A stretch of DNA of 64,000 nucleotides from Chryseobacterium sp. Marseille-Q5410 (GCA_946892665.1 CAMPOT010000002.1:124001-188000), one strand, 5' to 3'. Positions 42,428-51,790 are shown, counted from the stretch's first letter. Numbers and translations: made by a program. The notes: generated from the letters alone by a model not told the origin.

Positions 42428-42609
42428 TGGCTAAAAAAGGTAACAGAGTACAGGTGATTCTTGAGTGCACAGAGCACAAAGAGACTGGTGTAGCAGGAAT
42501 GTCAAGATACATTACGACAAAAAATAAAAAGAACACTACTGAGAGATTGGAATTGAAAAAATACAATCCTGTTCTTAAAAAATACACCCTTCACAAAGAG
42601 ATCAAGTAA
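42427..42609 (+). CDS. rpmG: Ribosomal protein bL33
   Basis: A 60-residue large-subunit protein: [20 protein letters not shown] and the conserved [20 protein letters not shown]. It lacks the zinc cysteine pairs of the C+ form (one Cys, in LECTEH), as in C-minus L33. Start overlaps the L28 stop. Confidence 0.95.
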   Translation: MAKKGNRVQVILECTEHKETGVAGMSRYITTKNKKNTTERLELKKYNPVLKKYTLHKEIK

Positions 42610-42628
42610 TTTTTTAAAATAATAAAAA

Positions 42629-42784
42629 ATGGCAAAGAAAGTAGTAGCAACACTTCAGGGTGGAGCAGGGTCTAAAAAAATGACCAAAGTAGTGAAAATG
42701 GTAAAGTCTCCTAAAACCGGAGCCTACGTTTTCGAAGAAAAAGTAATGAACGCTGATGATGTAGATGGTTATTTGAAAAAATAA
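42629..42784 (+). CDS. DUF4295 ribosome-associated small protein
   Basis: A 51-residue basic protein, MAKKVVATLQGGAGSKKMTK and VKSPKTGAYVFEEKVM, ending DGYLKK. It matches DUF4295, which in Bacteroidetes follows L28-L33 and is probably a ribosomal or ribosome-associated protein. Starts 19 nt after L33; a terminator follows. Confidence 0.9.
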   Translation: MAKKVVATLQGGAGSKKMTKVVKMVKSPKTGAYVFEEKVMNADDVDGYLKK

Positions 42785-42809
42785 TTCACTGCATAACTTC
42801 TTATAGTAC

Positions 42810-42840
42810 AATCCTAAAATTATATTTTAGGATTTTTTTT
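42810..42840 (+). terminator. Terminator after DUF4295
   Basis: An 11-bp perfect stem (AATCCTAAAAT / ATTTTAGGATT, loop TAT) with a T8 tract. It closes the ribosomal operon before the adhesin-like genes. Confidence 0.9.
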
Positions 42841-42901
42841 ATTAGTAAGAAATAATTAATTCGCATGATTATTTTTAACTAGTAAAACACAATTAAATTC
42901 G

Positions 42902-44971
42902 GTGAAAAAAAATTATTTATTACTCGCTATTGTAGCGTCAGGATTGTTCTATGCACAATCTACACCACCCACATCTACTGGCCAACCTGCCGCTCTAAAA
43001 TCTACTTCTGGAATTGGTTTGCACCATAAACGTATTTGGTGGATCAATTGGGACCTTAATAACAATAAAGCTGCAGGAGATAATCTGGTTAATGGAGCTA
43101 CAACAACTTTTGTTTCACCGGCTGGGTTTACCTATAAAGCTACGATTTCAGATGTAAAAGTATATACCGGAGCAACCGCCGCGAGCCCTATCGGAACTCA
43201 AATTACTAGCGGAACAAATTTTGTCCTTAATGCTAATGTTCCAAACAGCTGGAGTGGAAATAACTTTCCTACTGCATATTCCGGATTCAGAAATTTCACA
43301 ACTAATCCTTCTACCGAAGTAGCAGACTCGAATGCTGTTATTACAACCGACAACCTGTATGGCAGTGTCGGGGGCGGGAACCGAGTTACTTACCGCCTTA
43401 CTGTAGAAGCGACCGATCCATTGGGAGTTAAGGGAAATGCAACAGGAATTGTGCTTGCAGGTTCTGAATCATTGAATGGTACTGGCGAATGGTATTCACT
43501 TTCGGCGCCTCAAGGACGAATAAGGTATATTGATAAATATATTCGATCTACCGCATCTTGGAATAATTATTCTGTACAATTGCAAATTTCTAATGCTGGA
43601 AAAAAGGTTTTTGTAACCAACCCAAATGGTGGAGACACTCGTGGTGATGCGATGCTTTTTGCTGAAGGTGTGCCATACGTTGATGCAGAAGTAAAAGGTG
43701 GCGGAGGACAAAGTATTGCCATCGGATTTTTAGAAGAATTAGATTATTCCGATGCTCCACGGACTTATGGGATAGCATACCACTTATTTGAAAATAAATT
43801 TAGAGGAGGATTATTTCCAGATGGAAATAAAACTTTAAGTACGGATTCTAATGTGGCTGATTATGCATCGCCGACAGGTGAAATTGCAAAATTCTTCGAT
43901 CCAACACTACGATTGGGAGCTACTATTGACTCAGAAGATAATCCGCTCCTTTCTTTGCCTGCCAATAGCACAAATATGCCAATTCCCAATTGGGATGATG
44001 CAAATGGGAACGATGAGGATGGACTCAATTCTCGTACTTCAACTGTAAATGGTTTTATGAGGGTTGCATACGTGAACATTTCACCGCTAACCTCATATAT
44101 GTCTGTTTGGATTGATGCGGACAAAAATGGGATTTTTGACAGTACAGAAAAATTAGTGAAAACCATACCTGCCAACAAAACAGGAAATGCAATCTTCGAT
44201 TTATCTTCATTGGGTTTAAACCCGGGGAGTTATTATACCCGCATCCGTTACAGTTCTAATCCTTATTTAGATCCGACCGGCTATGCTTCCAATGGAGAGG
44301 TGGAAGATCATTTGATTAAGGTGGACAAAAACTACTACAATATTTTGGGAACGATCTACCAAGATAACAACGGCGTAATACCGGACGGTACCGCAATGTA
44401 TAATGTTACAGTAAATCTCTACGATGTTGCTGGGAACCTGGTTGATACCACGCTTTCTAATTTCGAGGGGCAATATATGTTCACGGGGTTAACTGGTGGG
44501 AATACTAAATACACGGTAGAAGTACTTGCCCCATCATCCTACCAACATGTTTCTTCCACAGATACAACTCCATTCGATGGTATAACTGAAGTATCGCTGA
44601 ATGGTCAAAATGTAACAGGCGTTAATTTCGGTCTATACTTCGATCTTTGTTATAAAACCCCACCTGTAATTACCGGAGGATTGCCAACTAATCATGGAAT
44701 CACCAATCTCGGTAGAGCTGGAAAAGATGATGGCAATTGGCCGATGATAAGAACCGGAGCATGGAGTGCTTTAGAATCTAAAACTAAAGGATTTGTAATT
44801 AATAGGGTTGCTGCGAACTATGAACCGCCATTAGATGACGGACAAATACCGGCTATTATTGAGCCAGTGAAAGGAATGATGGTTTATGACACCACAAACC
44901 ATTGTTTAAAAATCTACGATGGAGTCACTTGGAAGTGTTTTAATGTTCAAACTTGTCCACCGATAAATTAA
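42902..44971 (+). CDS. Large secreted GEVED/CshA-type surface protein
   Basis: A 689-residue exported protein starting with GTG (signal peptide MKKNYLLLAIVASGLFYAQS). It has an N-terminal CshA-like region with GGGNRVTYRLTVEA and the DYSDAPRTYGIAYHL motif; a GEVED domain (ASNGEVEDHL, with DWDDANGNDEDG-like acidic loops, SVWIDADKNGIFD); an SdrD/prealbumin-like domain (NILGTIYQDNNGVIPDG, LSNFEGQYMFTGLTGG); and a terminal GMMVYDTTNHCLKIYDGVTW. Such modules build cell-surface adhesins. No T9SS signal of the standard types is clear. It is followed after 8 nt by a related small gene. Confidence 0.85.
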   Translation: MKKNYLLLAIVASGLFYAQSTPPTSTGQPAALKSTSGIGLHHKRIWWINWDLNNNKAAGDNLVNGATTTFVSPAGFTYKATISDVKVYTGATAASPIGTQITSGTNFVLNANVPNSWSGNNFPTAYSGFRNFTTNPSTEVADSNAVITTDNLYGSVGGGNRVTYRLTVEATDPLGVKGNATGIVLAGSESLNGTGEWYSLSAPQGRIRYIDKYIRSTASWNNYSVQLQISNAGKKVFVTNPNGGDTRGDAMLFAEGVPYVDAEVKGGGGQSIAIGFLEELDYSDAPRTYGIAYHLFENKFRGGLFPDGNKTLSTDSNVADYASPTGEIAKFFDPTLRLGATIDSEDNPLLSLPANSTNMPIPNWDDANGNDEDGLNSRTSTVNGFMRVAYVNISPLTSYMSVWIDADKNGIFDSTEKLVKTIPANKTGNAIFDLSSLGLNPGSYYTRIRYSSNPYLDPTGYASNGEVEDHLIKVDKNYYNILGTIYQDNNGVIPDGTAMYNVTVNLYDVAGNLVDTTLSNFEGQYMFTGLTGGNTKYTVEVLAPSSYQHVSSTDTTPFDGITEVSLNGQNVTGVNFGLYFDLCYKTPPVITGGLPTNHGITNLGRAGKDDGNWPMIRTGAWSALESKTKGFVINRVAANYEPPLDDGQIPAIIEPVKGMMVYDTTNHCLKIYDGVTWKCFNVQTCPPIN

Positions 44972-44979
44972 TATACCAG

Positions 44980-45516
44980 ATGAAAAACATACTCACACTC
45001 GGCTTTTTTATTATTTGCAATTTACATTATTCGCAAGTAGCTATTGGAAAAGCTTCCGTAAGCAATACGACTTCAATATCTTTGGAATTTGGAAATACTG
45101 CATCCAAAGGACTTTTGTTACCTTGGGTGACTAATGAGGCAGCTGTTACAGGGGCGGTACCCGGCACAATGATTTATGACTTGAATGACAAAAAAGTAAA
45201 ATATTATAAATACGACGAAAGTAAATCATCCAATGTTTGGTTCGATCTTTCTGTTGATGGTTCAGGCGTGGCAGATGATTCTGCACAGAAACTGCTGACT
45301 GAAAATCCAACCGCAAAAACCAGGATTGGTACTCCTAAAACAACAGAGGTTCCCGGTATTTTGGTGTTGGAAGATGTTAATAAAGCAATGATTTTGCCTT
45401 TGGTAGACAAATATTCTTCGATCATTAATCCGTCTCCCGGAATGATGGTTTTCGATACTACCAATAATATGCTTTGCTTTTTTAATGGAACAAATTGGTC
45501 ATTTTGGAAAGATTAA
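44980..45516 (+). CDS. Secreted protein sharing a C-terminal motif with the adhesin
   Basis: A 178-residue protein with a signal peptide (MKNILTLGFFIICNLHYSQ). It has two short copies of a motif: GTMIYDLNDKKVKYYKYDES and GMMVFDTTNNMLCFFNGTNW; the second matches the end of the preceding 689-residue protein (GMMVYDTTNHCLKIYDGVTW). It lies 8 nt after that gene, so they are co-transcribed. Function unknown; probably surface-exposed. Start ATG 44980 opens the signal peptide. Confidence 0.75.
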   Translation: MKNILTLGFFIICNLHYSQVAIGKASVSNTTSISLEFGNTASKGLLLPWVTNEAAVTGAVPGTMIYDLNDKKVKYYKYDESKSSNVWFDLSVDGSGVADDSAQKLLTENPTAKTRIGTPKTTEVPGILVLEDVNKAMILPLVDKYSSIINPSPGMMVFDTTNNMLCFFNGTNWSFWKD

Positions 45517-45540
45517 TTTCATTAGACCTAATCTATTTTC

Positions 45541-45577
45541 AACTATCCAATTTTTGGGTAGTTTTTTTTTATCTTTG
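45541..45577 (+). terminator. Terminator of the adhesin operon overlapping the ftsY -7 element
   Basis: An 8-bp stem with one wobble (AACTATCC / GGGTAGTT) and a T-tract. The T-tract runs straight into TATCTTTG (45570-45577), a -7 match 44 bases before ftsY, so ftsY is probably transcribed independently of the adhesin genes. Confidence 0.7.
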
Positions 45578-45621
45578 CTTTCATTTAACAGCACTGATAC
45601 AATCAGAAATAAATTTCGATA

Positions 45622-46578
45622 ATGAGTTGGTTCAAAAATATATTTAAAAAAGAAGAAAAGGAAACTTTAGACAAAGGGCTCGAGAAATCGAATCAGGGAT
45701 TTTTCGAAAAAATTTCCAAAGCGGTTGTAGGAAAATCGAAAGTTGATGATGAAGTGCTTGATGATCTTGAAGAAGTGTTGATCGCTTCCGACGTCGGTGC
45801 TTCTACAACAATAAAAATTATCCAAAGAATTGAAGACCGAGTTGCTCGTGATAAATTTGTGAGCACAGATGAACTTGATGCTATACTGCGAGAAGAAATT
45901 TCCGGATTGCTTTTGGAAAATCCCCATGCAGGCTCAGGAAATATCGATGAAACCAAGAAACCTTATGTGATTATGGTTGTTGGTGTAAATGGTGTCGGCA
46001 AAACGACAACCATCGGCAAATTGGCACATCAATTTAAATCAGACGGAAAAAAAGTAGTTTTAGGTGCTGCAGATACTTTTCGTGCGGCGGCTGTGGATCA
46101 ATTGGTGATTTGGAGCGAAAGAGTAGGCGTACCGATTATTAAACAGGGAATGGGTTCCGATCCGGCTTCCGTTGCTTTTGATACCGTACAAAGTGCTGTT
46201 GCTAATAATGCGGATGTTGTAATCATCGATACTGCAGGAAGACTTCATAATAAAGTGAATTTAATGAATGAGCTTACCAAAATCAAAAGAGTGATGCAGA
46301 AAGTGATTCCCGATGCTCCACACGAAATTCTTCTGGTGTTGGACGGCTCAACAGGACAAAATGCTTTCGAACAGGCCAAACAATTTACCGCAGCTACTGA
46401 AGTTAATGCATTGGCAGTGACAAAATTGGACGGTACTGCGAAAGGTGGTGTAGTCATTGGGATTTCTGACCAGTTCCAAATTCCGGTGAAATATATTGGT
46501 GTTGGTGAAAAAATGACGGACCTGCAATTATTTAATGGAACGGAATTTGTAGATTCATTTTTCAGAAAACGTAATTAA
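45622..46578 (+). CDS. ftsY: Signal recognition particle receptor FtsY
   Basis: A 318-residue SRP GTPase that docks ribosome-nascent chains at the membrane. A short charged N-terminus is followed by the NG domain: VVGVNGVGKTTTIGKLAHQF (G1), DTFRAAAVDQL (G2/insertion), IDTAGRLHNK (G3) and TKLDGTAKGG (G4). It lacks the long acidic A domain, as is common in Bacteroidetes. In relatives ftsY follows DUF4295; here two adhesin-like genes intervene. Confidence 0.96.
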   Translation: MSWFKNIFKKEEKETLDKGLEKSNQGFFEKISKAVVGKSKVDDEVLDDLEEVLIASDVGASTTIKIIQRIEDRVARDKFVSTDELDAILREEISGLLLENPHAGSGNIDETKKPYVIMVVGVNGVGKTTTIGKLAHQFKSDGKKVVLGAADTFRAAAVDQLVIWSERVGVPIIKQGMGSDPASVAFDTVQSAVANNADVVIIDTAGRLHNKVNLMNELTKIKRVMQKVIPDAPHEILLVLDGSTGQNAFEQAKQFTAATEVNALAVTKLDGTAKGGVVIGISDQFQIPVKYIGVGEKMTDLQLFNGTEFVDSFFRKRN

Positions 46579-46662
46579 TTACAATAACTTAGTTTTAATT
46601 ACTTTTTCTGCTAATCTTTAGAAAAACCAAATACTAAATATTAACATTAAAATTTTAAAACT

Positions 46663-46917
46663 ATGGGTATTTTAACTTGGATCATTTTTGGTCTTATCGC
46701 AGGTGCAATCGCTAAATTCATTATGCCAGGAAATCAAGGAATGGGTTGGCTGATGACTATTATTTTAGGTATCGTAGGTGCATTCGTAGGTGGGTGGATC
46801 GGTAGTATGCTAGGCTGGGGTACTGTTGACGAATTCGACATTAAGAGTATGCTGCTAGCTGTAGTAGGTGCTTTGGTAGTCCTTTGGATTTACGGAATGG
46901 TCACCAGAAGGGCGTAA
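46663..46917 (+). CDS. GlsB/YeaQ/YmgE-family stress-response membrane protein
   Basis: An 84-residue, very hydrophobic protein with three membrane segments and glycine-rich turns: MGILTWIIFGLIAGAIAKFI, MPGNQGMGWLMTIILGIVGAFVGGW. The family responds to stress and has an unknown molecular role. Monocistronic; a terminator follows. Confidence 0.9.
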   Translation: MGILTWIIFGLIAGAIAKFIMPGNQGMGWLMTIILGIVGAFVGGWIGSMLGWGTVDEFDIKSMLLAVVGALVVLWIYGMVTRRA

Positions 46918-46933
46918 TAGAAAAATTGAATTA

Positions 46934-46968
46934 AAAAAACCGGTTTGAATTTTCAGACCGGTTTTTTT
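46934..46968. terminator. Terminator between the GlsB-like gene and sppA
   Basis: A 14-bp imperfect stem (AAAACCGGTTTGAA / TTCAGACCGGTTTT) with flanking A and T runs; it can act on both convergent genes. Confidence 0.85.
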
Positions 46969-46979
46969 ATTTCCTATTT

Positions 46980-48734
46980 TTAAAATTTCACTTGATAAGG
47001 CATTTCCATCATCACTTCACTCTGAAGCTTTGGATTGATGATTTGTTCGAAAATTTTATAATTTTCTTTGCCTATTTTATTTTTAATGAGCCTTGTTGAT
47101 ATTTCATTTTCTTCCATATCCTTGAATAATTGCTCGAATTCACTTACCTTTTTTGGATAAGGGGCAACGTTGAATTTATTTAATTTTGCCTGTTTTGCAG
47201 CATAATTTATTGCATCATTTAAAGTTCCCAGTTCATCAACTAAACCGATTTGTTTTGCTCTCTTTCCACTCCAAATTCTGCCGCCACCGACTTCATCAAT
47301 TTGTTCGAAAGATTTTTTTCTGTTTTTTGAAACAAAATGCACAAATCGCTTATACGTCTGTTCCACACTTTTCGTCATTATTGCAATACCGCCTGGCGTA
47401 ATTCCGTTCAATGGCGAATACATATTGGAATTCGCATTCGTATTTACAGCATGAGAACTTAATCCGTTTTTGTTAGCGATTTCTTTAAAATAAGGAATCA
47501 TCCCGAAGACACCGATTGATCCTGTAAGCGTATTGGGTTCGGCAAAAATTTTATCTCCGGCCATTGCGATATAGTACCCGCCTGAAGCTGCATAATCACC
47601 AAAAGAAACGATAACAGGTTTTTTCTTTTTCAATTGTTGCATTTCAAACAAAATTTCATCTGATGCGTTAGCGCTTCCACCCGGGGAATTTATTCTGAAA
47701 ACAACCGCTTTCACTTTGTCGTTTTCTGCTAATTTTTTAATTTCTTTCACGAAATTTTCCGAATATATCGCGTCATTTCCTTCACCATTATAAATCGCTC
47801 CCGACGCGTAAAGAACCGCAACTTGATCGTTTTTTCTCAGATTGTCTTCACTGAACGAACTGATGTATTTGCTGAAAGATATTTTGTTCAGTTTGTCATT
47901 TTTCTTTAGGTTAATTTTTGCTTTAATTAAATCATCATACTCGGTTTTCTGCATCAAGCGATCCACAAGTCGGTGCTGAAGACTCAAATCTGGAATAATT
48001 CCATACAAACTATCGACTACAGTTCTAAATTTTGCAGTATCAATCTTTCTGGAATTTGCCATTTTTCTGGAATTTCCGCTCCATAAATCATTCAGCATCG
48101 TCGAGATTTGTTCTTTGTTTTCGGGCGACATATCGTCTCTCAGGAAAGGTTCTACAGCAGATTTGTATTTTCCGTGTCGGATCACTTCCATGCCGATTCC
48201 GTATTTTTCAGCAAAGCTTTTCATGTAAAGAATTTCCGTGGTCATACCTTTAAGTTCAATGCCACCGGATGGATTTAGAAAATATTGATCAGCAACTGAA
48301 CCTAAGTAATAGGCTGATTGCGAAACCGTATTTCCATAAGCGTACACAAACTTTCCGCTTTTTTTGAAATCTTCTAATGCATTTCGAATGTCGTCGAGTT
48401 GGGTCATTCCGGCCATTATGCCGTCGGTTTCAATACTGATTCCTTTTATTTTATTATCGGATTTTGCCTTTTTTATGGCTTCCAACATTTCGTAGATAAG
48501 AATGTTTTTTTCTTTTTCACTAAATGCAAATATATTGCTGTTGTCTTCGGTAGGACTGTCGATTATTTTGGTCTTAAAGTCTAAAGTAAGAATAGAATTT
48601 TCTTTCACTTTGGCTTTTCCATTGTCGCTAACTGCACTTACGGCAACCAAAGAAATTAAAAACATGAAAAAAATTGCAAGGATAATCATAATTCCAACTA
48701 TATTTGCTAAGACATTTTTAAAAAAACTTCTCAT
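46980..48734 (-). CDS. sppA: Signal peptide peptidase SppA, 67K type
   Basis: A 584-residue inner-membrane serine protease that degrades released signal peptides. One N-terminal membrane segment (about 8-35, NVLANIVGIMIILAIFFMF). Two tandem domains: the catalytic lysine in the N-terminal one (RHGKYKSAVEPF) and the nucleophilic serine in the C-terminal one (FGDYAASGGYYIAMAGD), preceded by RINSPGGSANASDEI. I start at ATG 48734, the first residue before the membrane segment. Divergent from folK with only 19 bp between start codons. Confidence 0.94.
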   Translation of the reverse strand: MRSFFKNVLANIVGIMIILAIFFMFLISLVAVSAVSDNGKAKVKENSILTLDFKTKIIDSPTEDNSNIFAFSEKEKNILIYEMLEAIKKAKSDNKIKGISIETDGIMAGMTQLDDIRNALEDFKKSGKFVYAYGNTVSQSAYYLGSVADQYFLNPSGGIELKGMTTEILYMKSFAEKYGIGMEVIRHGKYKSAVEPFLRDDMSPENKEQISTMLNDLWSGNSRKMANSRKIDTAKFRTVVDSLYGIIPDLSLQHRLVDRLMQKTEYDDLIKAKINLKKNDKLNKISFSKYISSFSEDNLRKNDQVAVLYASGAIYNGEGNDAIYSENFVKEIKKLAENDKVKAVVFRINSPGGSANASDEILFEMQQLKKKKPVIVSFGDYAASGGYYIAMAGDKIFAEPNTLTGSIGVFGMIPYFKEIANKNGLSSHAVNTNANSNMYSPLNGITPGGIAIMTKSVEQTYKRFVHFVSKNRKKSFEQIDEVGGGRIWSGKRAKQIGLVDELGTLNDAINYAAKQAKLNKFNVAPYPKKVSEFEQLFKDMEENEISTRLIKNKIGKENYKIFEQIINPKLQSEVMMEMPYQVKF

Positions 48735-48753
48735 AAAATTTATATTTTGCAAT

Positions 48754-49176
48754 ATGTCGCAGCATACAGTCACTTTGTTACTCGGAAGTAACCTCGGAAA
48801 TCCTGAAGCTAATTTGCAAATTGCGCAAAACCTCCTAAGTAGTAAGATAGGTGAAATTTTAACAAAAAGTGAAATATTATATTCTGAGGCCGTAGAATTT
48901 GTCAGTAACTATAATTTTTGTAATATTGCATTGGTGCTAAATACACAATTTTCGCCTGTGAAACTTTTGAATTTGATAAAAAAGATAGAGTTAGAAATGG
49001 GAAGAACAGCTGATTCTGCAGTAACAAAAGGATATACAGACAGAATTATTGATATTGACATCGTGTTATTTAATGATTTGAAATTTGAATCTAAGCGGTT
49101 GCAAATTCCTCATTTAAAGCATTTATATCAGCGCGAGTTCTCAAGAACATTGTTGGAAAGTATAAAAACACATTAA
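48754..49176 (+). CDS. folK: 2-amino-4-hydroxy-6-hydroxymethyldihydropteridine pyrophosphokinase
   Basis: A 140-residue HPPK of folate synthesis. TLLLGSNLGNPEANLQIA (start), SEAVEFVSNYNFCNIALVL, the basic stretch KIELEMGRT, and RIIDIDIVLFND (metal-binding DxD). ATG 48754 matches the family start; the longer frame to 48502 lies over sppA. It overlaps no neighbour; the next gene starts 11 nt later. Any promoter must lie inside sppA. Confidence 0.94.
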   Translation: MSQHTVTLLLGSNLGNPEANLQIAQNLLSSKIGEILTKSEILYSEAVEFVSNYNFCNIALVLNTQFSPVKLLNLIKKIELEMGRTADSAVTKGYTDRIIDIDIVLFNDLKFESKRLQIPHLKHLYQREFSRTLLESIKTH

Positions 49177-49187
49177 AAACATAAAGT

Positions 49188-50291
49188 ATGAAATTAGGTT
49201 TATTATTATCATTAACCCTACCACTTGTTTTTTATGCTCAGGATCAAACACCTGTTTCAGCAAAAAATGATTATCCGAATTCTTTTTCCAGTGGCTCTGC
49301 CAATGTTCAAAAGTTCGATAACTCAGCAAGAAGGTTTAATGACTGGGCGGTTTCCGTCGGTGGAGGGGCGGCTATAATGCTGCATTCGGACTTGAGGTCT
49401 ATTTATGACGGCAAATTCAACGAAGGTTGGAACGCCTATGTAAGTTTAGACAAGCAAATTTCCCACACTTTTGGTCTTAGTTTGCAATATCAAATGGGTA
49501 AATCAAACCAGCAAGGCCAATTGCCGGGAGCGGAAGGTGTAAAAGCCGGTGTCGCTAATGCTTGGACAAAATATCAGCAGATTTCAGTCCTTGGCGATGT
49601 AAATTTTTCTAACTTACTACGAAGAGTTGATAATACTTCCCCGTACAGGTGGGCTCTTCATGGATATCTAGGTATGGGATTCCAAGGATATGAAACATTG
49701 CTTTTGGATAACGATGTTTCGCAATATGCGCCACGTACCTTCCCAATTGCCGTTGATCAAAAGCTAGGTGTTGCGTCTTTCTTTATACAAACTGGAGTTG
49801 GTCTCAAATATAATTTATCAAAATTATTAGACGTTGAGTTGAGATCAATGTATATTATGAGTGGTGACGAAGAGTTCGATGGTGGTGGAGATTTAAGAGA
49901 AACCGGACATCCAAGAATCAATTACAACCTTATCAATGATTCATATAGCGACAATTTGCTTACCGTAAATTTAGGCCTATCATTCAAATTGGGGAAACAT
50001 CCGTCTCATTTAGCTTGGCATGATCCGTTGCAGGAAGCTTACTATAAAACTAAATTCTTGGAGGAAACTCCTAGCGATATAGTGGTTTGCGAAAAAGGTG
50101 ATCAAGATAATGATGGAGTGTGTGATGATTGGGATCGCCAGGTTGATACACCTGCGGGAGCCAGAGTAGATGGTGCTGGAGTAGCACTTGATATGGATTT
50201 AGATGGAGTCATCGATTTATATGACAAGTGTGTTACAGTGCCTGGACCTGTAGAAAATAATGGCTGCCCAACCGGAACAGTTCTCAACTAA
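49188..50291 (+). CDS. Outer-membrane beta-barrel protein with TSP3 region, OmpA domain absent
   Basis: A 367-residue protein with a signal peptide (MKLGLLLSLTLPLVFYAQ), an eight-strand-like barrel region (NDWAVSVGGGAAIMLHSDL, LLRRVDNTSPYRWALHGYLG, LGLSFKLGKHPSHLAWHDPL) and a calcium-type TSP3 region (DQDNDGVCDDWDRQVDTPAG, DLDGVIDLYDKCVTVPG). It ends at CPTGTVLN where its tandem paralogue continues into a peptidoglycan-binding OmpA domain. It could be a truncated paralogue or a working barrel that lacks the anchor. Closely spaced before the paralogue (33 nt). Confidence 0.88.
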   Translation: MKLGLLLSLTLPLVFYAQDQTPVSAKNDYPNSFSSGSANVQKFDNSARRFNDWAVSVGGGAAIMLHSDLRSIYDGKFNEGWNAYVSLDKQISHTFGLSLQYQMGKSNQQGQLPGAEGVKAGVANAWTKYQQISVLGDVNFSNLLRRVDNTSPYRWALHGYLGMGFQGYETLLLDNDVSQYAPRTFPIAVDQKLGVASFFIQTGVGLKYNLSKLLDVELRSMYIMSGDEEFDGGGDLRETGHPRINYNLINDSYSDNLLTVNLGLSFKLGKHPSHLAWHDPLQEAYYKTKFLEETPSDIVVCEKGDQDNDGVCDDWDRQVDTPAGARVDGAGVALDMDLDGVIDLYDKCVTVPGPVENNGCPTGTVLN

Positions 50292-50324
50292 TAAACATCA
50301 TTTTTAATTTAAAAAAATAAACTT

Positions 50325-51770
50325 ATGAAACTAAATTTAGCAAGCTTCGCATTAGCATTAGCTATACCTACTGCTATGTTCGCGCAGGACTCAGTTGCGG
50401 TTTCAACTGGAGGTTATCCTAATACATTTAACTCAGGATCTGGGAATGTTTCTCCTTTTACCCAAGAATCCAAAAGATTTAACGATTGGTCAATTTCTGT
50501 CGGTGCAGGGGTACCATTGTTGGTTACTTCTGATTTAACCTCTCTTAATAATGGTAACGGAAAAAATCTTTTTGGTTACTCTGCTTACTTAAGTGTTGAT
50601 AAAGCGATTACCCACGCATTTGGTCTAAACCTTCAATACGATAGAGGGGAAACAAGACAAGGGTGGTTTAATACAAAAACAGATAACGCATCCGGTACTG
50701 GTTACCAAGATGTAGGTGCCAGAACTCAATATGACGCAATTTCCCTATTAGGAGATATCAATTTCTCAAATTTATTAAGAAGAGTTGATAACAAATCTCC
50801 GTACAGATGGGCTCTTCACGGGTACGCTGGTATCGGTACATTAGCTTATCGTTCATATCTCGAAGATGCATCCGGTCAAAAATTAATGACAGAGATTAAG
50901 CCTTTTAAACTCAGCTCCATGTTTGGACAAGCTGGTGCTGGTGTAAAATATAAAATTAACCGAAGAATCGATGTAGAAGGTAGAGTAATGTATATCGTAA
51001 CAGGAGATGATGAATTCGACGGTGGAGGTGAGCAATATAGTAACATCAATAGAAGAGAGGATCAAATCTCCGATAATTTCTTCAACGCTACTTTAGGACT
51101 TTCTTTGAAATTAGGAAAACACGAATCACACTTGATGTGGCACGATCCGTTGCAGGAAATTTATTACAAATTAGATGTTTTGGCTGATAAAAACCAAGAT
51201 GTTGAAGTATGTAAAAAAGGTGATGCAGATAACGATGGAGTTTGTGATGATTGGGATCGCCAACTAGATACTCCTGCTGGTGCAAGAGTTGATGGAGCTG
51301 GTGTTGCGTTGGATACTGATTTAGACGGTGTAATCGACCTTTACGATAAATGTGTAACCGTTCCAGGTCCGGTAGAAAACAACGGTTGCCCTACCAATTC
51401 TAGCTCTACAGTTTCTGATAATACAAGAACTTTGGAAGGAATTGAGTTTGATTTGAATTCAGATAGAATTCTCCCATCAAATACTCCTATTTTGAACAGC
51501 GCAGTAAATTATATCAATTCTTCAAATGGATCTTATAACGTAATCGGAGCGACTGATACCAGAGGTTCTGATGCGTATAACCAAAATCTTTCTGAAAGAA
51601 GAGCCAATACTGTGAAGAATTATTTAATCCAAAATGGCGTAGAAGCAGGTAAATTAAACGCGATCGGTAGAGGTGAAAAAGACCTTAAATATCCTGAATG
51701 CGATCCAGCTTCCAAATGTCCTGAATGGAAAAACAGAGCAAACAGAAGAGTTTACTTCGAAGCAAAATAA
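50325..51770 (+). CDS. OmpA-family outer-membrane protein
   Basis: A 481-residue protein with a signal peptide (MKLNLASFALALAIPTAMFAQ), an outer-membrane barrel, a TSP3 acidic region (DADNDGVCDDWDRQLDTPAG) and a full C-terminal OmpA domain (IEFDLNSDRILPSNTPILNS, GATDTRGSDAYNQNLSERRA, ending in EWKNRANRRVYFEAK). It should tie the outer membrane to peptidoglycan. The first 370 residues are closely similar to the preceding gene, so the two are tandem duplicates. Confidence 0.93.
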   Translation: MKLNLASFALALAIPTAMFAQDSVAVSTGGYPNTFNSGSGNVSPFTQESKRFNDWSISVGAGVPLLVTSDLTSLNNGNGKNLFGYSAYLSVDKAITHAFGLNLQYDRGETRQGWFNTKTDNASGTGYQDVGARTQYDAISLLGDINFSNLLRRVDNKSPYRWALHGYAGIGTLAYRSYLEDASGQKLMTEIKPFKLSSMFGQAGAGVKYKINRRIDVEGRVMYIVTGDDEFDGGGEQYSNINRREDQISDNFFNATLGLSLKLGKHESHLMWHDPLQEIYYKLDVLADKNQDVEVCKKGDADNDGVCDDWDRQLDTPAGARVDGAGVALDTDLDGVIDLYDKCVTVPGPVENNGCPTNSSSTVSDNTRTLEGIEFDLNSDRILPSNTPILNSAVNYINSSNGSYNVIGATDTRGSDAYNQNLSERRANTVKNYLIQNGVEAGKLNAIGRGEKDLKYPECDPASKCPEWKNRANRRVYFEAK

Positions 51771-51790
51771 TTTTCCCATCCTATAATTAA

